DNA from: Comamonadaceae bacterium
GTDB lineage: Bacteria > Pseudomonadota > Gammaproteobacteria > Burkholderiales > Burkholderiaceae_C
Length of the DNA: 35,299 bases
Assembly (NCBI GenBank): GCA_947445115.1
Contig: CANFCG010000023.1
Coordinates: forward strand, 1 to 35,299
Direction: 5' to 3'
In this document: piece by piece, positions 9,284-17,272 of the stretch
Position numbering within the stretch: position 1 is the stretch's first letter
How the letters are laid out: every line of letters begins with the position of its first letter
Position numbers and translations under genes: made by a program
Notes under the pieces: generated by a model
Database searches by the model: none
What the model saw: only the letters and a program-made list of their open reading frames with translations
Told to the model about the DNA's origin: nothing

Positions 9284-9309
9284 TGGATTCCCGCCTGCGC
9301 GGGAATGAC
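9284..9309. repeat. Dispersed palindromic repeat, copy 1
   Basis: Contains a perfect 8-bp stem ATTCCCGC (9287-9294), loop CTGC, then GCGGGAAT (9299-9306), flanked by TGG and GAC. The same unit occurs at 10137, 15750 (twice, inverted) and 32352. It lies just after the 3' end of the rluF-like gene and before the binding-protein gene, so the hairpin could mark the 3' end of the rluF-like transcript. Confidence 0.8.
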
Positions 9310-9336
9310 AAAAAAGACGGGAATAACGGACTAGCT

Positions 9337-10116
9337 CTAAAACTGCTCATCTGGTCGCAAATAGCGCCACTGCCCCAGTGGCAAATTGCCCAGCATCAGC
9401 TTGCCGATGCGTACGCGTTTAAGTCCCACCACCGTCAGCCCCACGGCTTCGCACATGCGGCGGATTTGGCGTTTTTTACCTTCGTTCAGCACAAAGCGCA
9501 ATTGCTCTGGGTTTTGCCAATCGACCTTTGCCGGCTTGAGAGGCTTACCGTCCATGTGCAGCCCGTGGCGCAGCATCGCCATTTGCGCGGACGGAAACAC
9601 GGATTGGATATCCACCGTGAGCAGTCCGTACGCTTGGGTTCGGTAGCTGACGCGTACCAAATATTCTTTTTCAATGACCGAGTCGTCGCCAATCAATGTC
9701 CGCGCCACGCGGCCATCCTGCGTGAGGATGAGCAAGCCCGTAGAGTCAATATCCAAGCGGCCTGCGGGCACGAGGCTATTCCAATGGCTGGGGTGGAATT
9801 GCGTCCGCGAGGGGTCGTCATCCCAGCGCTGCGCAGGCACAACCAGCACTTTGGCGGGCTCGTAGCCATCTTCCGCTTGGCCACTCACAAAGCCAATCGG
9901 TTTGTGGATCACAACGGTCACTTGCTCGGCTTGCCGCCCTGTGGCTTCACGGTGAATTTCGATGTGCGCATCCGCTGGTACGGGCTGCCCAAGCACGGCT
10001 GGCTGGCCGTTGACGCGCACCCAGCCGCGGGCAATCCAGTCGTCAGCCTCGCGGCGGGACGCGAGGCCAAGCTCGGACATACGTTTATTTAATCGGATCA
10101 AGGTCGGTTCAGTCAT
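9337..10116 (-). CDS. rluF: 23S rRNA pseudouridine synthase, RluF/RsuA family
   Basis: A 259-residue RNA-modifying enzyme that isomerises a uridine to pseudouridine. An S4 RNA-binding domain covers residues about 6-55 (RLNKRMSELGLASRREADDW). The catalytic domain follows, with the family signature GRLDIDSTGLLILTQDG at about 119-135 and the catalytic Asp at 122. Further conserved stretches are EKEYLVRV and EGKKRQIRRMCEAVGLTVVGLKRVRIG. The short length and IGDDSVIEKEYLV resemble RluF (23S U2604), but RsuA/RluB/RluE-type specificity cannot be excluded, so the symbol is tentative. It is flanked on both sides by copies of the palindromic repeat. Confidence 0.85.
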   Translation of the reverse strand: MTEPTLIRLNKRMSELGLASRREADDWIARGWVRVNGQPAVLGQPVPADAHIEIHREATGRQAEQVTVVIHKPIGFVSGQAEDGYEPAKVLVVPAQRWDDDPSRTQFHPSHWNSLVPAGRLDIDSTGLLILTQDGRVARTLIGDDSVIEKEYLVRVSYRTQAYGLLTVDIQSVFPSAQMAMLRHGLHMDGKPLKPAKVDWQNPEQLRFVLNEGKKRQIRRMCEAVGLTVVGLKRVRIGKLMLGNLPLGQWRYLRPDEQF

Positions 10117-10136
10117 AAGGGGGATTCTATAAACCC

Positions 10137-10160
10137 GTCATTCCCGCGAAGGCGGGAATC
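10137..10160. repeat. Dispersed palindromic repeat, copy 2
   Basis: ATTCCCGC (10140-10147), loop GAAG, GCGGGAAT (10152-10159): a perfect 8-bp stem. Its last base is the final base of the TAG stop of the Crp/Fnr gene on the minus strand, so the hairpin starts exactly at the end of that gene and is likely transcribed as its 3' structure. It also lies upstream of the rluF-like gene. Confidence 0.85.
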
Positions 10161-10870
10161 TAGGAAGTGAGTTTGTTGAGGTCAGGCACGACGAGTCCGC
10201 CGTACTCCAAACGAATCGTACCTTGTGCTTCCAGTGCTTTCAGCGCCACGTTCACGCGCTGCCTAGAAAGGCCCACCAAATACGCCAGCTCTTGCTGCGT
10301 AATCGTCAAGGTGTTACCGATTTGCGGATAGAGCGTCGGATTGAGCAGCCCCGCCAGCGTACGTGCCACACGCTGCTCGGGGTTGCTGATGCGATCCACT
10401 TCGCGTGCGGCAATAAACTGGCTTAACCGCTCATTCAACTGGCGCATCAGGTATTTATTAAAGGCAATCGAATGGTCAAGCAGCCAATGAAACGCCTCGA
10501 TGGAAATCCCAGCAACAACACTGGTACGAAGCGCCGAAATGTTGTACCGATAAGGCTCGCGCTTAAGCACAGTCCCCTCGCCAAACCAGCCACCAGCGGG
10601 CACGCCGACGAAGGTCATGGTCTTCCCCTCCACGCTATCGCTGCTCATTTTTAGCAAGCCTTCAATCACACCAAACCAATAGGTGACAGGACGACCCATG
10701 CGGCAGATAACATCACCTTCCTCGGCCAAGGTGACTTTGATTTCTGGTAGTACATAGTCGCGGTCAGACTTTGATAACAACGCCAGCCAGGGGATCGCCA
10801 ATAGCTCTTGCGCTGTTGGCACGCGCTGGCGATTGATCAAGCTATTCGTCGTGAAACTTACAACAGTCAT
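10160..10870 (-). CDS. Crp/Fnr-family transcriptional regulator
   Basis: A 236-residue regulator. Residues about 25-145 form a cyclic-nucleotide-binding-like beta barrel (EEGDVICRMGRPVTYWFGVIEGLLKM, GGWFGEGTVLKREPYRYNISAL). Residues about 185-225 form the Crp-type winged helix with recognition region TQQELAYLVGLSRQRVNVALKALEAQG. No Cys cluster for an Fnr-type iron-sulphur centre is visible, so it is not an oxygen-sensing Fnr. The ligand is unknown. It is transcribed divergently from the acyl-CoA ligase/liv cluster, and a palindrome with Crp-type spacing lies between or at the start of the two genes. This suggests that it controls the cluster and itself. Confidence 0.9.
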   Translation of the reverse strand: MTVVSFTTNSLINRQRVPTAQELLAIPWLALLSKSDRDYVLPEIKVTLAEEGDVICRMGRPVTYWFGVIEGLLKMSSDSVEGKTMTFVGVPAGGWFGEGTVLKREPYRYNISALRTSVVAGISIEAFHWLLDHSIAFNKYLMRQLNERLSQFIAAREVDRISNPEQRVARTLAGLLNPTLYPQIGNTLTITQQELAYLVGLSRQRVNVALKALEAQGTIRLEYGGLVVPDLNKLTS

Positions 10871-10902
10871 GAGGGAAAGTCCTAGTGGGGATGTCCCTTG
10901 AA

Positions 10903-10920
10903 TTGTCGTCTAAACGACAA
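10903..10920. promoter_or_regulatory. Candidate operator for the divergent Crp/Fnr regulator
   Basis: An 18-base inverted repeat TTGTCGTCTAAACGACAA with perfect 7-bp arms and a 4-base centre. Written as TGTCG-N6-CGACA it has the half-site size and spacing of the Crp box (TGTGA-N6-TCACA). It lies 33 bases before the regulator's ATG and 25 bases before the preferred ligase ATG. If the ligase starts at the GTG at 10885 it would be inside that gene. Confidence 0.5.
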
Positions 10921-10944
10921 CATTGCGTCAAAGTTAGTCCTACG

Positions 10945-12885
10945 ATGCAGCCCATGGACACCACTTTCCCCCAACTATTACTCAAGCACGCCAAAGAGCG
11001 CCCAACGGCCGCCGCCATGCGCGAAAAAGAATACGGCATTTGGCAAACAACCAGCTGGCATGGCATGGCAAACCTTGTCGAGCACGTTGCTTGTGGGCTT
11101 GCGCAAGCAGGACTTGCGCGCGGCGACCACATGGTCGTTGTCGGCAGCAATCGTCCTCGCTTGTACGCCACCATGCTGGCGGCGCAGAGCCTTGGCGCTA
11201 TTCCCATTCCAATGTACCAGGACGCGAACTCGGCGGAGTATGTCTTTCCCGTCAATAACGCGGAAGTGAAGTTTGCGTTCGCTGAAGACCAAGAGCAAGT
11301 AGATAAGCTGGTAGACATTCGCTCAGAGTGTGCAGGCATGCTGGGAACAATTTATTTTGATGACCCACGTGGTCTGCGCAACTATGCCGCCAGTGGCGTG
11401 TCATCACTAGATGATCTGATTGCGACAGGCGCGGCCTTTGCAGTCGCAAACCCTGACTTTTTTAAAAAAGAAGTCGCCAAATGCCAACCCGATGATGTAG
11501 TTGCCATGTTTTTTACCAGCGGCACCACAGGCAACCCTAAGGGCGTGGTGCACACCCACCGCAGCATGTTGGATCGAGCCGAAGCGGGTCAGGCGTTTGA
11601 CCACTTGACCGAGCGCGAGGAAGTACTCGCTTACTTACCGCCGGCTTGGGTGGGGCAAAACATTTTCTCGTATGCGCAGTGGCTGTGCTGCGGCTACATC
11701 GTGAACTGCCCCGAGTCCGCTGCCACCGTGCAGATTGATCTAAAAGAAATTGGTCCAACCTATTACTTTGCACCACCAAGAGTTTTTGAAGGCTTGCTGA
11801 CCAGCGTGATGATTCGCATGGAAGATGCGTCCCCACTCAAGCGCAATTTGTTCCACAAGTTCATGAACGTCGCTAAGCGCGTGGGGCCCGCCCTGACCGA
11901 TGGCAATAAAGCAGTCAGCTTAGTTGATCGCCTCACTTACGCGCTCGGTAATTTTTTGGTGTACGGTCCACTGCGCAACAACCTTGGCATGAGCCGTGTC
12001 CGCGTAGCGTACACCGCGGGCGAAGCGATTGGCCCCGACCTCTTCACCTTTTACCGCTCGATTGGCGTGAATTTGAAGCAGCTTTACGGCTCAACCGAAA
12101 CAGCGGTTTTTGTCTGCCTGCAACCCGACAACGCGGCCAAAGCCGACACGGTGGGCATTCCTTGCAAAGGCGTGGAGATCAAAATTGCCGATAACGGCGA
12201 AGTGATGGTCAAGTCCAAAGGCTTACTCAAGGAATACTACAAAAACCCAGAGGCGACGGCTGAAGTGCTGACGGCAGACGGCTGGTATCACACCAGCGAT
12301 GCGGGCTTTTTGGACGCGGACGGACACCTCAAAATCATCGACCGCGTGAAGGATGTGGGACGTATTGCAGGCGGCGCAAACGATGGTGCGATGTTTGCAC
12401 CTAAGTACGTGGAAAACAAACTCAAGTTCTTCCCCTTCATCAAAGAAGTGGTGGCGTATGGCGACCAGCGCGAGAAAGTGTGCGTCATGCTGAACATTGA
12501 CTTTGATGCCGTGGGCAACTGGGCAGAGCGTAAAAATTTACCTTATGCGGGCTACACCGATTTGGCGCAAAAACCCGAGGTTTACGCCATGATTCAAGAC
12601 TGCGTCAATCAGGTGAACGTTGATCTGTCTAAAGATGACATGCTGTCGGGCTCGCAAATTAGCCGCTTCTTGGTGCTGCACAAAGAGCTGGACGCGGACG
12701 ATGGCGAACTCACCCGCACCAACAAAGTCCGCCGTGGCTATATCGCTGAAAAATATCAACCACTGGTCGATGCGCTGTATGGCGGTAAGTACGAGCAATT
12801 TATTGAAACAGCCGTGAAGTTTGAAGATGGCCGCACCGGCTCGGTGAGCGCCACGCTCAAGATCATGGACGCAACCACACTATGA
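10945..12885 (+). CDS. AMP-dependent acyl-CoA synthetase (long-chain/aromatic type)
   Basis: An adenylate-forming enzyme that activates a carboxylic acid to its CoA thioester. About 646 residues from the ATG at 10945. Motifs: FFTSGTTGNPKGVVHTHRSM (P-loop-like A3), YGSTETAV (A5), GWYHTSDAGFLDADGHLKIIDR (A7/A8). The size resembles long-chain acyl-CoA ligases, yet the position at the head of a Liv-type transporter cluster with a PaaK-like ligase suggests an aromatic or other organic acid. Two starts compete: the ATG at 10945 fits where family conservation begins (TTFPQLLLKHAKERP), whereas a GTG at 10885 has the better ribosome-binding site (GAGGG). The stop overlaps livG by four bases. Confidence 0.88.
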   Translation: MQPMDTTFPQLLLKHAKERPTAAAMREKEYGIWQTTSWHGMANLVEHVACGLAQAGLARGDHMVVVGSNRPRLYATMLAAQSLGAIPIPMYQDANSAEYVFPVNNAEVKFAFAEDQEQVDKLVDIRSECAGMLGTIYFDDPRGLRNYAASGVSSLDDLIATGAAFAVANPDFFKKEVAKCQPDDVVAMFFTSGTTGNPKGVVHTHRSMLDRAEAGQAFDHLTEREEVLAYLPPAWVGQNIFSYAQWLCCGYIVNCPESAATVQIDLKEIGPTYYFAPPRVFEGLLTSVMIRMEDASPLKRNLFHKFMNVAKRVGPALTDGNKAVSLVDRLTYALGNFLVYGPLRNNLGMSRVRVAYTAGEAIGPDLFTFYRSIGVNLKQLYGSTETAVFVCLQPDNAAKADTVGIPCKGVEIKIADNGEVMVKSKGLLKEYYKNPEATAEVLTADGWYHTSDAGFLDADGHLKIIDRVKDVGRIAGGANDGAMFAPKYVENKLKFFPFIKEVVAYGDQREKVCVMLNIDFDAVGNWAERKNLPYAGYTDLAQKPEVYAMIQDCVNQVNVDLSKDDMLSGSQISRFLVLHKELDADDGELTRTNKVRRGYIAEKYQPLVDALYGGKYEQFIETAVKFEDGRTGSVSATLKIMDATTL

Positions 12886-13691
12886 GCACGACTAAAAAAA
12901 TCGGCGATGTCATCCTAGACGTCCAAAACATATCCCTCTCGTTTGGCGGCGTGAAAGCCCTCACCGACATCAGCTTTAATGTGCGCGAGCACGAAGTTCG
13001 CGCCATCATTGGCCCCAACGGTGCGGGCAAAAGTTCGATGCTGAACTGCATCAACGGCGTGTACACGCCGCAGCAAGGATCGATTACCTTCCGCGGTCAA
13101 ACATTCAAACACATGAACTCGCGCCAAGTGGCTGAAATGGGCGTGGCGCGTACCTTCCAAAACTTAGCCCTGTTCAAAGGCATGAGCGTTCTAGACAACA
13201 TGATGGCGGGACGAAACTTGCACATCAAGAGCAATATTTTTGCACAAGCTTTTCGCAATCCATTTGGTATTTTTGGCCTTGGCAACGCAGAAAAAGAAGA
13301 AGTGGCACACCGCGAATACGTAGAAAAAATCATCGACTTTTTAGAGATTCAAGCCTACCGTAAAACGCCTGTAGCCCAACTGCCATATGGCTTGCAGAAG
13401 CGTGTCGATCTTGGTCGCGCGCTCTCCATGCAGCCTAGCGTGCTGCTGCTTGACGAACCCATGGCCGGCATGAACTTGGAAGAAAAACAAGACATGTGCC
13501 GTTTCGTTTTGGACGTGAATGACGAGTTTGGCACCACCATTGTTTTGATTGAACACGACATGGGCGTGGTGATGGATATTTCCGACCGCGTGGTGGTACT
13601 GGACTACGGCAAAAAAATTGGTGACGGCACGCCTGAAGAAGTGCGCGCCAATCCAGACGTCATCAACGCCTATTTAGGCACGAGTCACTAA
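12882..13691 (+). CDS. livG: Branched-chain-type ABC transporter ATP-binding protein LivG
   Basis: A 269-residue ATPase subunit of a HAAT-family importer. Walker A GPNGAGKSS at 44-52, a degenerate signature LPYGLQKRVDLGRAL, Walker B VLLLDEPMAGM and the switch His in LIEHDMGVVMDI. The YGLQ form of the signature loop and the C-terminal NAYLGTSH are typical of LivG. The start overlaps the ligase stop (ATGA), placing the ligase and transporter in one transcript. Family members import branched-chain amino acids, amides, urea or aromatic acids; the neighbouring CoA ligases argue against a plain amino-acid importer. Confidence 0.93.
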   Translation: MSTTKKIGDVILDVQNISLSFGGVKALTDISFNVREHEVRAIIGPNGAGKSSMLNCINGVYTPQQGSITFRGQTFKHMNSRQVAEMGVARTFQNLALFKGMSVLDNMMAGRNLHIKSNIFAQAFRNPFGIFGLGNAEKEEVAHREYVEKIIDFLEIQAYRKTPVAQLPYGLQKRVDLGRALSMQPSVLLLDEPMAGMNLEEKQDMCRFVLDVNDEFGTTIVLIEHDMGVVMDISDRVVVLDYGKKIGDGTPEEVRANPDVINAYLGTSH

Positions 13692-13718
13692 GCGCACGCG
13701 CAGCAAGGATATATTTTT

Positions 13719-14648
13719 ATGGGATTTTTTCTAGAAACATTATTTGGTGGATTGATGACGGGAATGCTCTATTCCCTCGTCGCTCTCGGCTTCGTCTTGA
13801 TCTTTAAAGCCTCTGGCGTGTTCAATTTTTCCCAAGGTGCCATGGTGCTGTTTGCAGCGCTAGCGATGGCACGATTTGCAGAGTGGATTCCGAAAATCAC
13901 CGGCATTGACAACCTGCTGTTTGCAAATATCGCAGGCTTTATTTGCGCAGCAGGTGTCATGTTCATCTTGGCGTGGGTGATTGAAAAAATGGTGCTACGC
14001 CATTTGGTCAATCAAGAAGGCACGACGCTGTTGATGGCAACGCTGGGCATTACTTACTTTTTAGAAGGCGCGGGCCAAACTATTTTTGGCAGCGACATCT
14101 ACAAAATTGATGTGGGCATGCCCAAAGACCCTGTGATGATTTTGGAGAGCGTCTTCCCAGGCGGCATTTTGATTAACAAAGAAGACTTGATTGCGGCGCT
14201 TATCGCTGCCGTGTTGGTTGCTTTGCTCTCAGTATTTTTCCAAAAAACAGCGACAGGCCGCGCTTTGCGGGCTGTGGCAGACGATCACCAAGCCGCGCAG
14301 TCGATTGGCATTCCACTCAATCGCATTTGGGTCATTGTGTGGTGCGTGGCAGGTATTACGGCGCTAGTCGCTGGCATTATTTGGGGTAGCAAGCTCGGCG
14401 TGCAATTCTCACTGTCAACCGTTGCCATGCGTGCCCTGCCCGTGGTGATTTTGGGCGGTTTGACCTCGGTACCTGGTGCCATTATTGGCGGTTTGATCAT
14501 CGGCGTGGGCGAAAAATTATCTGAAATTTATCTCGGCCCCATGGTGGGCGGTGGTATTGAAATTTGGTTTGCATACGTCTTGGCATTAGTGTTCTTGCTG
14601 TTTAGACCGCAAGGATTGTTCGGCGAAAAAATCATCGACCGCGTTTGA
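13719..14648 (+). CDS. livH: Branched-chain-type ABC transporter permease LivH
   Basis: A 309-residue inner-membrane permease with about eight hydrophobic segments. It begins with ETLFGGLMTGMLYSLVALGF, the usual LivH start region. It also contains the conserved FQKTATGRALRAVADDHQAAQSIGIPLNRI loop (about residues 168-203), which docks the ATPase, and GGLTSVPGAIIGGLIIGVGE near 248. An AAGGA ribosome-binding site precedes the ATG. It pairs with LivM, 15 bases downstream. Confidence 0.93.
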   Translation: MGFFLETLFGGLMTGMLYSLVALGFVLIFKASGVFNFSQGAMVLFAALAMARFAEWIPKITGIDNLLFANIAGFICAAGVMFILAWVIEKMVLRHLVNQEGTTLLMATLGITYFLEGAGQTIFGSDIYKIDVGMPKDPVMILESVFPGGILINKEDLIAALIAAVLVALLSVFFQKTATGRALRAVADDHQAAQSIGIPLNRIWVIVWCVAGITALVAGIIWGSKLGVQFSLSTVAMRALPVVILGGLTSVPGAIIGGLIIGVGEKLSEIYLGPMVGGGIEIWFAYVLALVFLLFRPQGLFGEKIIDRV

Positions 14649-14663
14649 AGAGGACTTAATAAA

Positions 14664-15740
14664 ATGATTTATCGCGAAAACGGACAGTTCAAAACGAACT
14701 ACACCTCCGATCAACAAATTTTTGGTATTACGCAAGACCGCTGGTTTGTGCTCGGACTGATGGCGTTCGCCGCCTTTGTCGTGCCCTTCATTGTGGACGA
14801 GTATCTATTCCGAGCCATCTTGATCCCTTTCCTCATCTTATCGCTCGCCGCTTTGGGTGTGAATATTTTGGTCGGCTACTGTGGACAGATTTCGCTGGGC
14901 TCAGGCGCGTTTATGGCTGTTGGCGCTTATGCAGCATATAACTTCTATGTTCGCATTGACGGCATGCCTGTCATTCTTTGCTTGCTACTGGGTGGTGTCT
15001 TTTCTACGATGGTGGGTGTGTTTTTTGGCATTCCCAGTTTGCGCGTTCGCGGTCTTTATTTAGCGATTGCAACGCTGGCAGCACAGTTCTTTTGCGACTG
15101 GGCGTTTTCTCGTATTTCGTGGTTCACTAATAACTCATCCTCGGGCAGCGTTTCGGTCTCAGGCTTTGATGTGTTTGGCATTCCTATTGATTCACCACTT
15201 TCTAAATATTGGTTTTGCCTTGGCTTCCTCATTGTCTTTGCTGTGCTGGCTAAAAATTTAGTGCGCAGCGCCGTTGGACGCGAATGGATGGCCATTCGCG
15301 ATATGGACGTTGCCGCAGCCGTGATTGGCATCAGGCCGATGTACGCCAAGCTCTCCGCGTTTGCGGTGTCCAGCTTCATCATCGGCGTAGCAGGCGGGCT
15401 GTGGGGCTTTGTGCATCTAGGTTCGTGGGAACCTGCAGCGTTTTCAGTTGACCGCTCATTTCAACTTTTATTTATGGTCATTTTGGGTGGCATGGGCTCG
15501 ATCATGGGCAGCTTTATGGGCGCAGCGTTCATCGTGATTTTGCCTATTGTCATCAATATCGTTTTGCCAGAATTAGGCGCCATCGTCGGCTGGCAAGTCA
15601 GCACAGCCGCCGTCACTCACGCAGAAAACATGATTTTTGGCGCGTTGATTGTGTGGTTCTTAATTGTCGAGCCGCATGGTTTGGCTAAGTTGTGGAGCAT
15701 TGGGAAACAGAAGCTGCGGCTCTGGCCATTTCCACATTGA
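14664..15740 (+). CDS. livM: Branched-chain-type ABC transporter permease LivM
   Basis: A 358-residue second permease of the HAAT importer. After a roughly 25-residue polar N-terminus come about nine hydrophobic segments with the LivM hallmarks LVGYCGQISLGSGAFMAVGAYA (about 70-92), IPSLRVRGLYLAIATLAAQF (about 120-140), the cytoplasmic loop VGREWMAIRDMDVAAAVIGI (about 207-226) and LGGMGSIMGSFMGAAFI (about 273-290). A GAGGA ribosome-binding site lies before the ATG. The gene is followed by a double palindromic repeat before the binding-protein gene. Confidence 0.93.
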   Translation: MIYRENGQFKTNYTSDQQIFGITQDRWFVLGLMAFAAFVVPFIVDEYLFRAILIPFLILSLAALGVNILVGYCGQISLGSGAFMAVGAYAAYNFYVRIDGMPVILCLLLGGVFSTMVGVFFGIPSLRVRGLYLAIATLAAQFFCDWAFSRISWFTNNSSSGSVSVSGFDVFGIPIDSPLSKYWFCLGFLIVFAVLAKNLVRSAVGREWMAIRDMDVAAAVIGIRPMYAKLSAFAVSSFIIGVAGGLWGFVHLGSWEPAAFSVDRSFQLLFMVILGGMGSIMGSFMGAAFIVILPIVINIVLPELGAIVGWQVSTAAVTHAENMIFGALIVWFLIVEPHGLAKLWSIGKQKLRLWPFPH

Positions 15741-15749
15741 GTCTTACAT

Positions 15750-15806
15750 ATCCTTCCCGCGAAGTCGGGAATCCAAGGCTTGGATCCCCGACTTCGCGGG
15801 GATGAC
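15750..15806. repeat. Two palindromic repeat units in inverted orientation
   Basis: Two copies of the dispersed repeat face each other: TTCCCGCGAAGTCGGGAATC (15753-15772) and, in reverse, GATCCCCGACTTCGCGGGGA (15783-15802), joined by CCAAGGCTTG. Each folds on itself and together they form a long hairpin of about 23 bp with few mismatches. The structure lies inside the liv cluster between livM and the binding-protein gene. Such paired units can stall 3' exonucleases or partly terminate transcription. Confidence 0.82.
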
Positions 15807-15853
15807 AATTGTTTTGTTTTGTTTTTGTATTTTTATTTTTAAAGGAGCTAGTC

Positions 15854-17164
15854 ATGAAACTTCGTCAACTTGTTATCGCAGCATCCGCTGTGGCAACCCT
15901 TGCGGTTAGCGCCGCATCTGCCTTCGCGCAAGCGAAAGAGCAATTCTTTCCTGTATTACCGTATCGCACGGGTGCCTATGCCCCTAACGGTATTCCTTGG
16001 GCCAATGGTTACTCTGATTACTTAAAAATAATCAATGCACGCGGCGGCATCAATGGCGTCAAGATTTCAATGGAGGAATGCGATACAGCCTATGCAACCG
16101 ATCGCGGTGTCGAGTGCTATGAGCGCATGAAGGGCAAAGCCACTGGCGCCATCTTCCAGCCGCTATCGACAGGCATTACGTTTGCACTGACTGAAAAAGC
16201 ACCTGGTGATAAAAATCCGCTCATTACAGCTGGCTATGGTCGCTCTGAATCTAGCGACGGCAATGTCTTCAAATGGAATTTCCCGTTGATGGGCACGTAC
16301 TGGTCTGGTGCGGACATCATCATGCAAGCGATTACCAAAAAAGAAAATGGCAACTTAAAAGGCAAAAAGATTGCTTTGGTTTACCACGATAGCCCTTATG
16401 GCAAAGAGCCAATTGCTTTATTGCAAGAGCGCGCCAAGATGCAAGGCTATGATCTCTCGCTGCTGCCTGTGACGGCGCCTGGTGTGGAGCAAAAAGCCAC
16501 ATGGCTACAAATTCGCCAAAACAAGCCTGACTACGTTTTGCTATGGGGCTGGGGCGTCATGAACTCTGCTGCTTTGAAAGAGGCGGTTGCGACGGGCTAT
16601 CCACGCGAGAAAATGTATGGCGTGTGGTGGTCTGCCGCCGAGCAAGATGTGAAAGATATTGGCGATGGCGCTAAAGGCTATAACGGTCTTGTCGTGACGG
16701 GTAATAGCGGGAAAATTTTGGACGCCATTCGTAAAGAATTGCATGGCAAAAAAGCGGCGACCGGTCCTGTAGAAGAGGTTGGGCAAGTGCTCTATAACCG
16801 CGGACTCGTCTCGGCTGCTTTGGCGGTTGAAGGCACTTATCGCGCCCAAGAACGCTACGGCAAAGGCAAAGTCATGACGGGTGACCAACTGCGCTGGGGT
16901 TTGGAGAACTTGAACGTGACAGCTGCTCGCATTGAATCGCTTGGCCTTACTGGCTTGCTGCGCCCTATCAGCACTAGCTGCGCTGACCACGAAGGTTCAC
17001 GCGCCGCTCGTATGCACCAGTGGGATGGCAAAAAGTGGAACTTCACCAGCGACTGGATTGAGGCTGACACCTCCATCATCAAACCTTTGGTGAAGCAATA
17101 TGCAGCTAAATATGCGGCCGAGAAAAAGCTGACCCCCCGCACACCTGCGGACTGCCAGTCTTAA
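15854..17164 (+). CDS. livK: Branched-chain-type ABC transporter substrate-binding protein
   Basis: A 436-residue periplasmic binding protein of the Leu/Ile/Val type. The signal peptide is MKLRQLVIAASAVATLAVSA plus ASAFAQ (cleavage after AFA). Mature segments include YRTGAYAPNGIPWANGYSDYLKIIN, KKIALVYHDSPYGKEPIALLQ and KPDYVLLWGWGVMNSAALKE, the last two forming the two-lobed fold. The start at 15854 is chosen because AAAGGAG lies seven bases upstream and the signal peptide begins there; the upstream open frame is repeat-derived. It is longer than LivK of E. coli (about 370), as are aromatic-acid/amide binding relatives, so the livK symbol indicates family rather than ligand. Confidence 0.9.
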   Translation: MKLRQLVIAASAVATLAVSAASAFAQAKEQFFPVLPYRTGAYAPNGIPWANGYSDYLKIINARGGINGVKISMEECDTAYATDRGVECYERMKGKATGAIFQPLSTGITFALTEKAPGDKNPLITAGYGRSESSDGNVFKWNFPLMGTYWSGADIIMQAITKKENGNLKGKKIALVYHDSPYGKEPIALLQERAKMQGYDLSLLPVTAPGVEQKATWLQIRQNKPDYVLLWGWGVMNSAALKEAVATGYPREKMYGVWWSAAEQDVKDIGDGAKGYNGLVVTGNSGKILDAIRKELHGKKAATGPVEEVGQVLYNRGLVSAALAVEGTYRAQERYGKGKVMTGDQLRWGLENLNVTAARIESLGLTGLLRPISTSCADHEGSRAARMHQWDGKKWNFTSDWIEADTSIIKPLVKQYAAKYAAEKKLTPRTPADCQS

Positions 17165-17166
17165 TA

Positions 17167-17256
17167 GATAAAGCCTAGCGGCTTTATTGCCCGCTAGGCC
17201 TTATCTGTATTGACTTACAGAGCGCCTCATTTTGCACGTCAATACAGATAAGCCTT
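17167..17256 (+). terminator. Two overlapping hairpins after the binding-protein gene (terminator/attenuator-like)
   Basis: Hairpin 1 pairs GATAAAGCCTAGCGG (17167-17181) with CCGCTAGGCCTTATC (17191-17205), 14 of 15 pairs with a 9-base loop. Hairpin 2 pairs CTTATCTGTATTGAC (17200-17214) with GTCAATACAGATAAG (17238-17252), 15 of 15, with partial extension to 17196 and 17256. The hairpins share 17196-17205, so only one can form fully at a time. Hairpin 1 starts three bases after the stop codon and is followed by a T-containing tract, so it may act as a terminator or mRNA stabiliser. livF begins 17 bases after hairpin 2. Confidence 0.65.
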
Positions 17257-17272
17257 ACAAGAGATCCCACTT

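Noticed and set aside
9283-10092. Long plus-strand open frame (269 codons) opposite the rluF-like gene
   Set aside because: The minus-strand product has S4 and pseudouridine synthase motifs; the plus-strand translation is a low-complexity shadow that begins inside the palindromic repeat.
15664-15853. Open frames across the double repeat that would extend the liv binding protein upstream or form a small gene
   Set aside because: They are translations of the palindromic repeats (SRESKAWIPDFAGM-like). The real start has a strong AAAGGAG site and a proper signal peptide.
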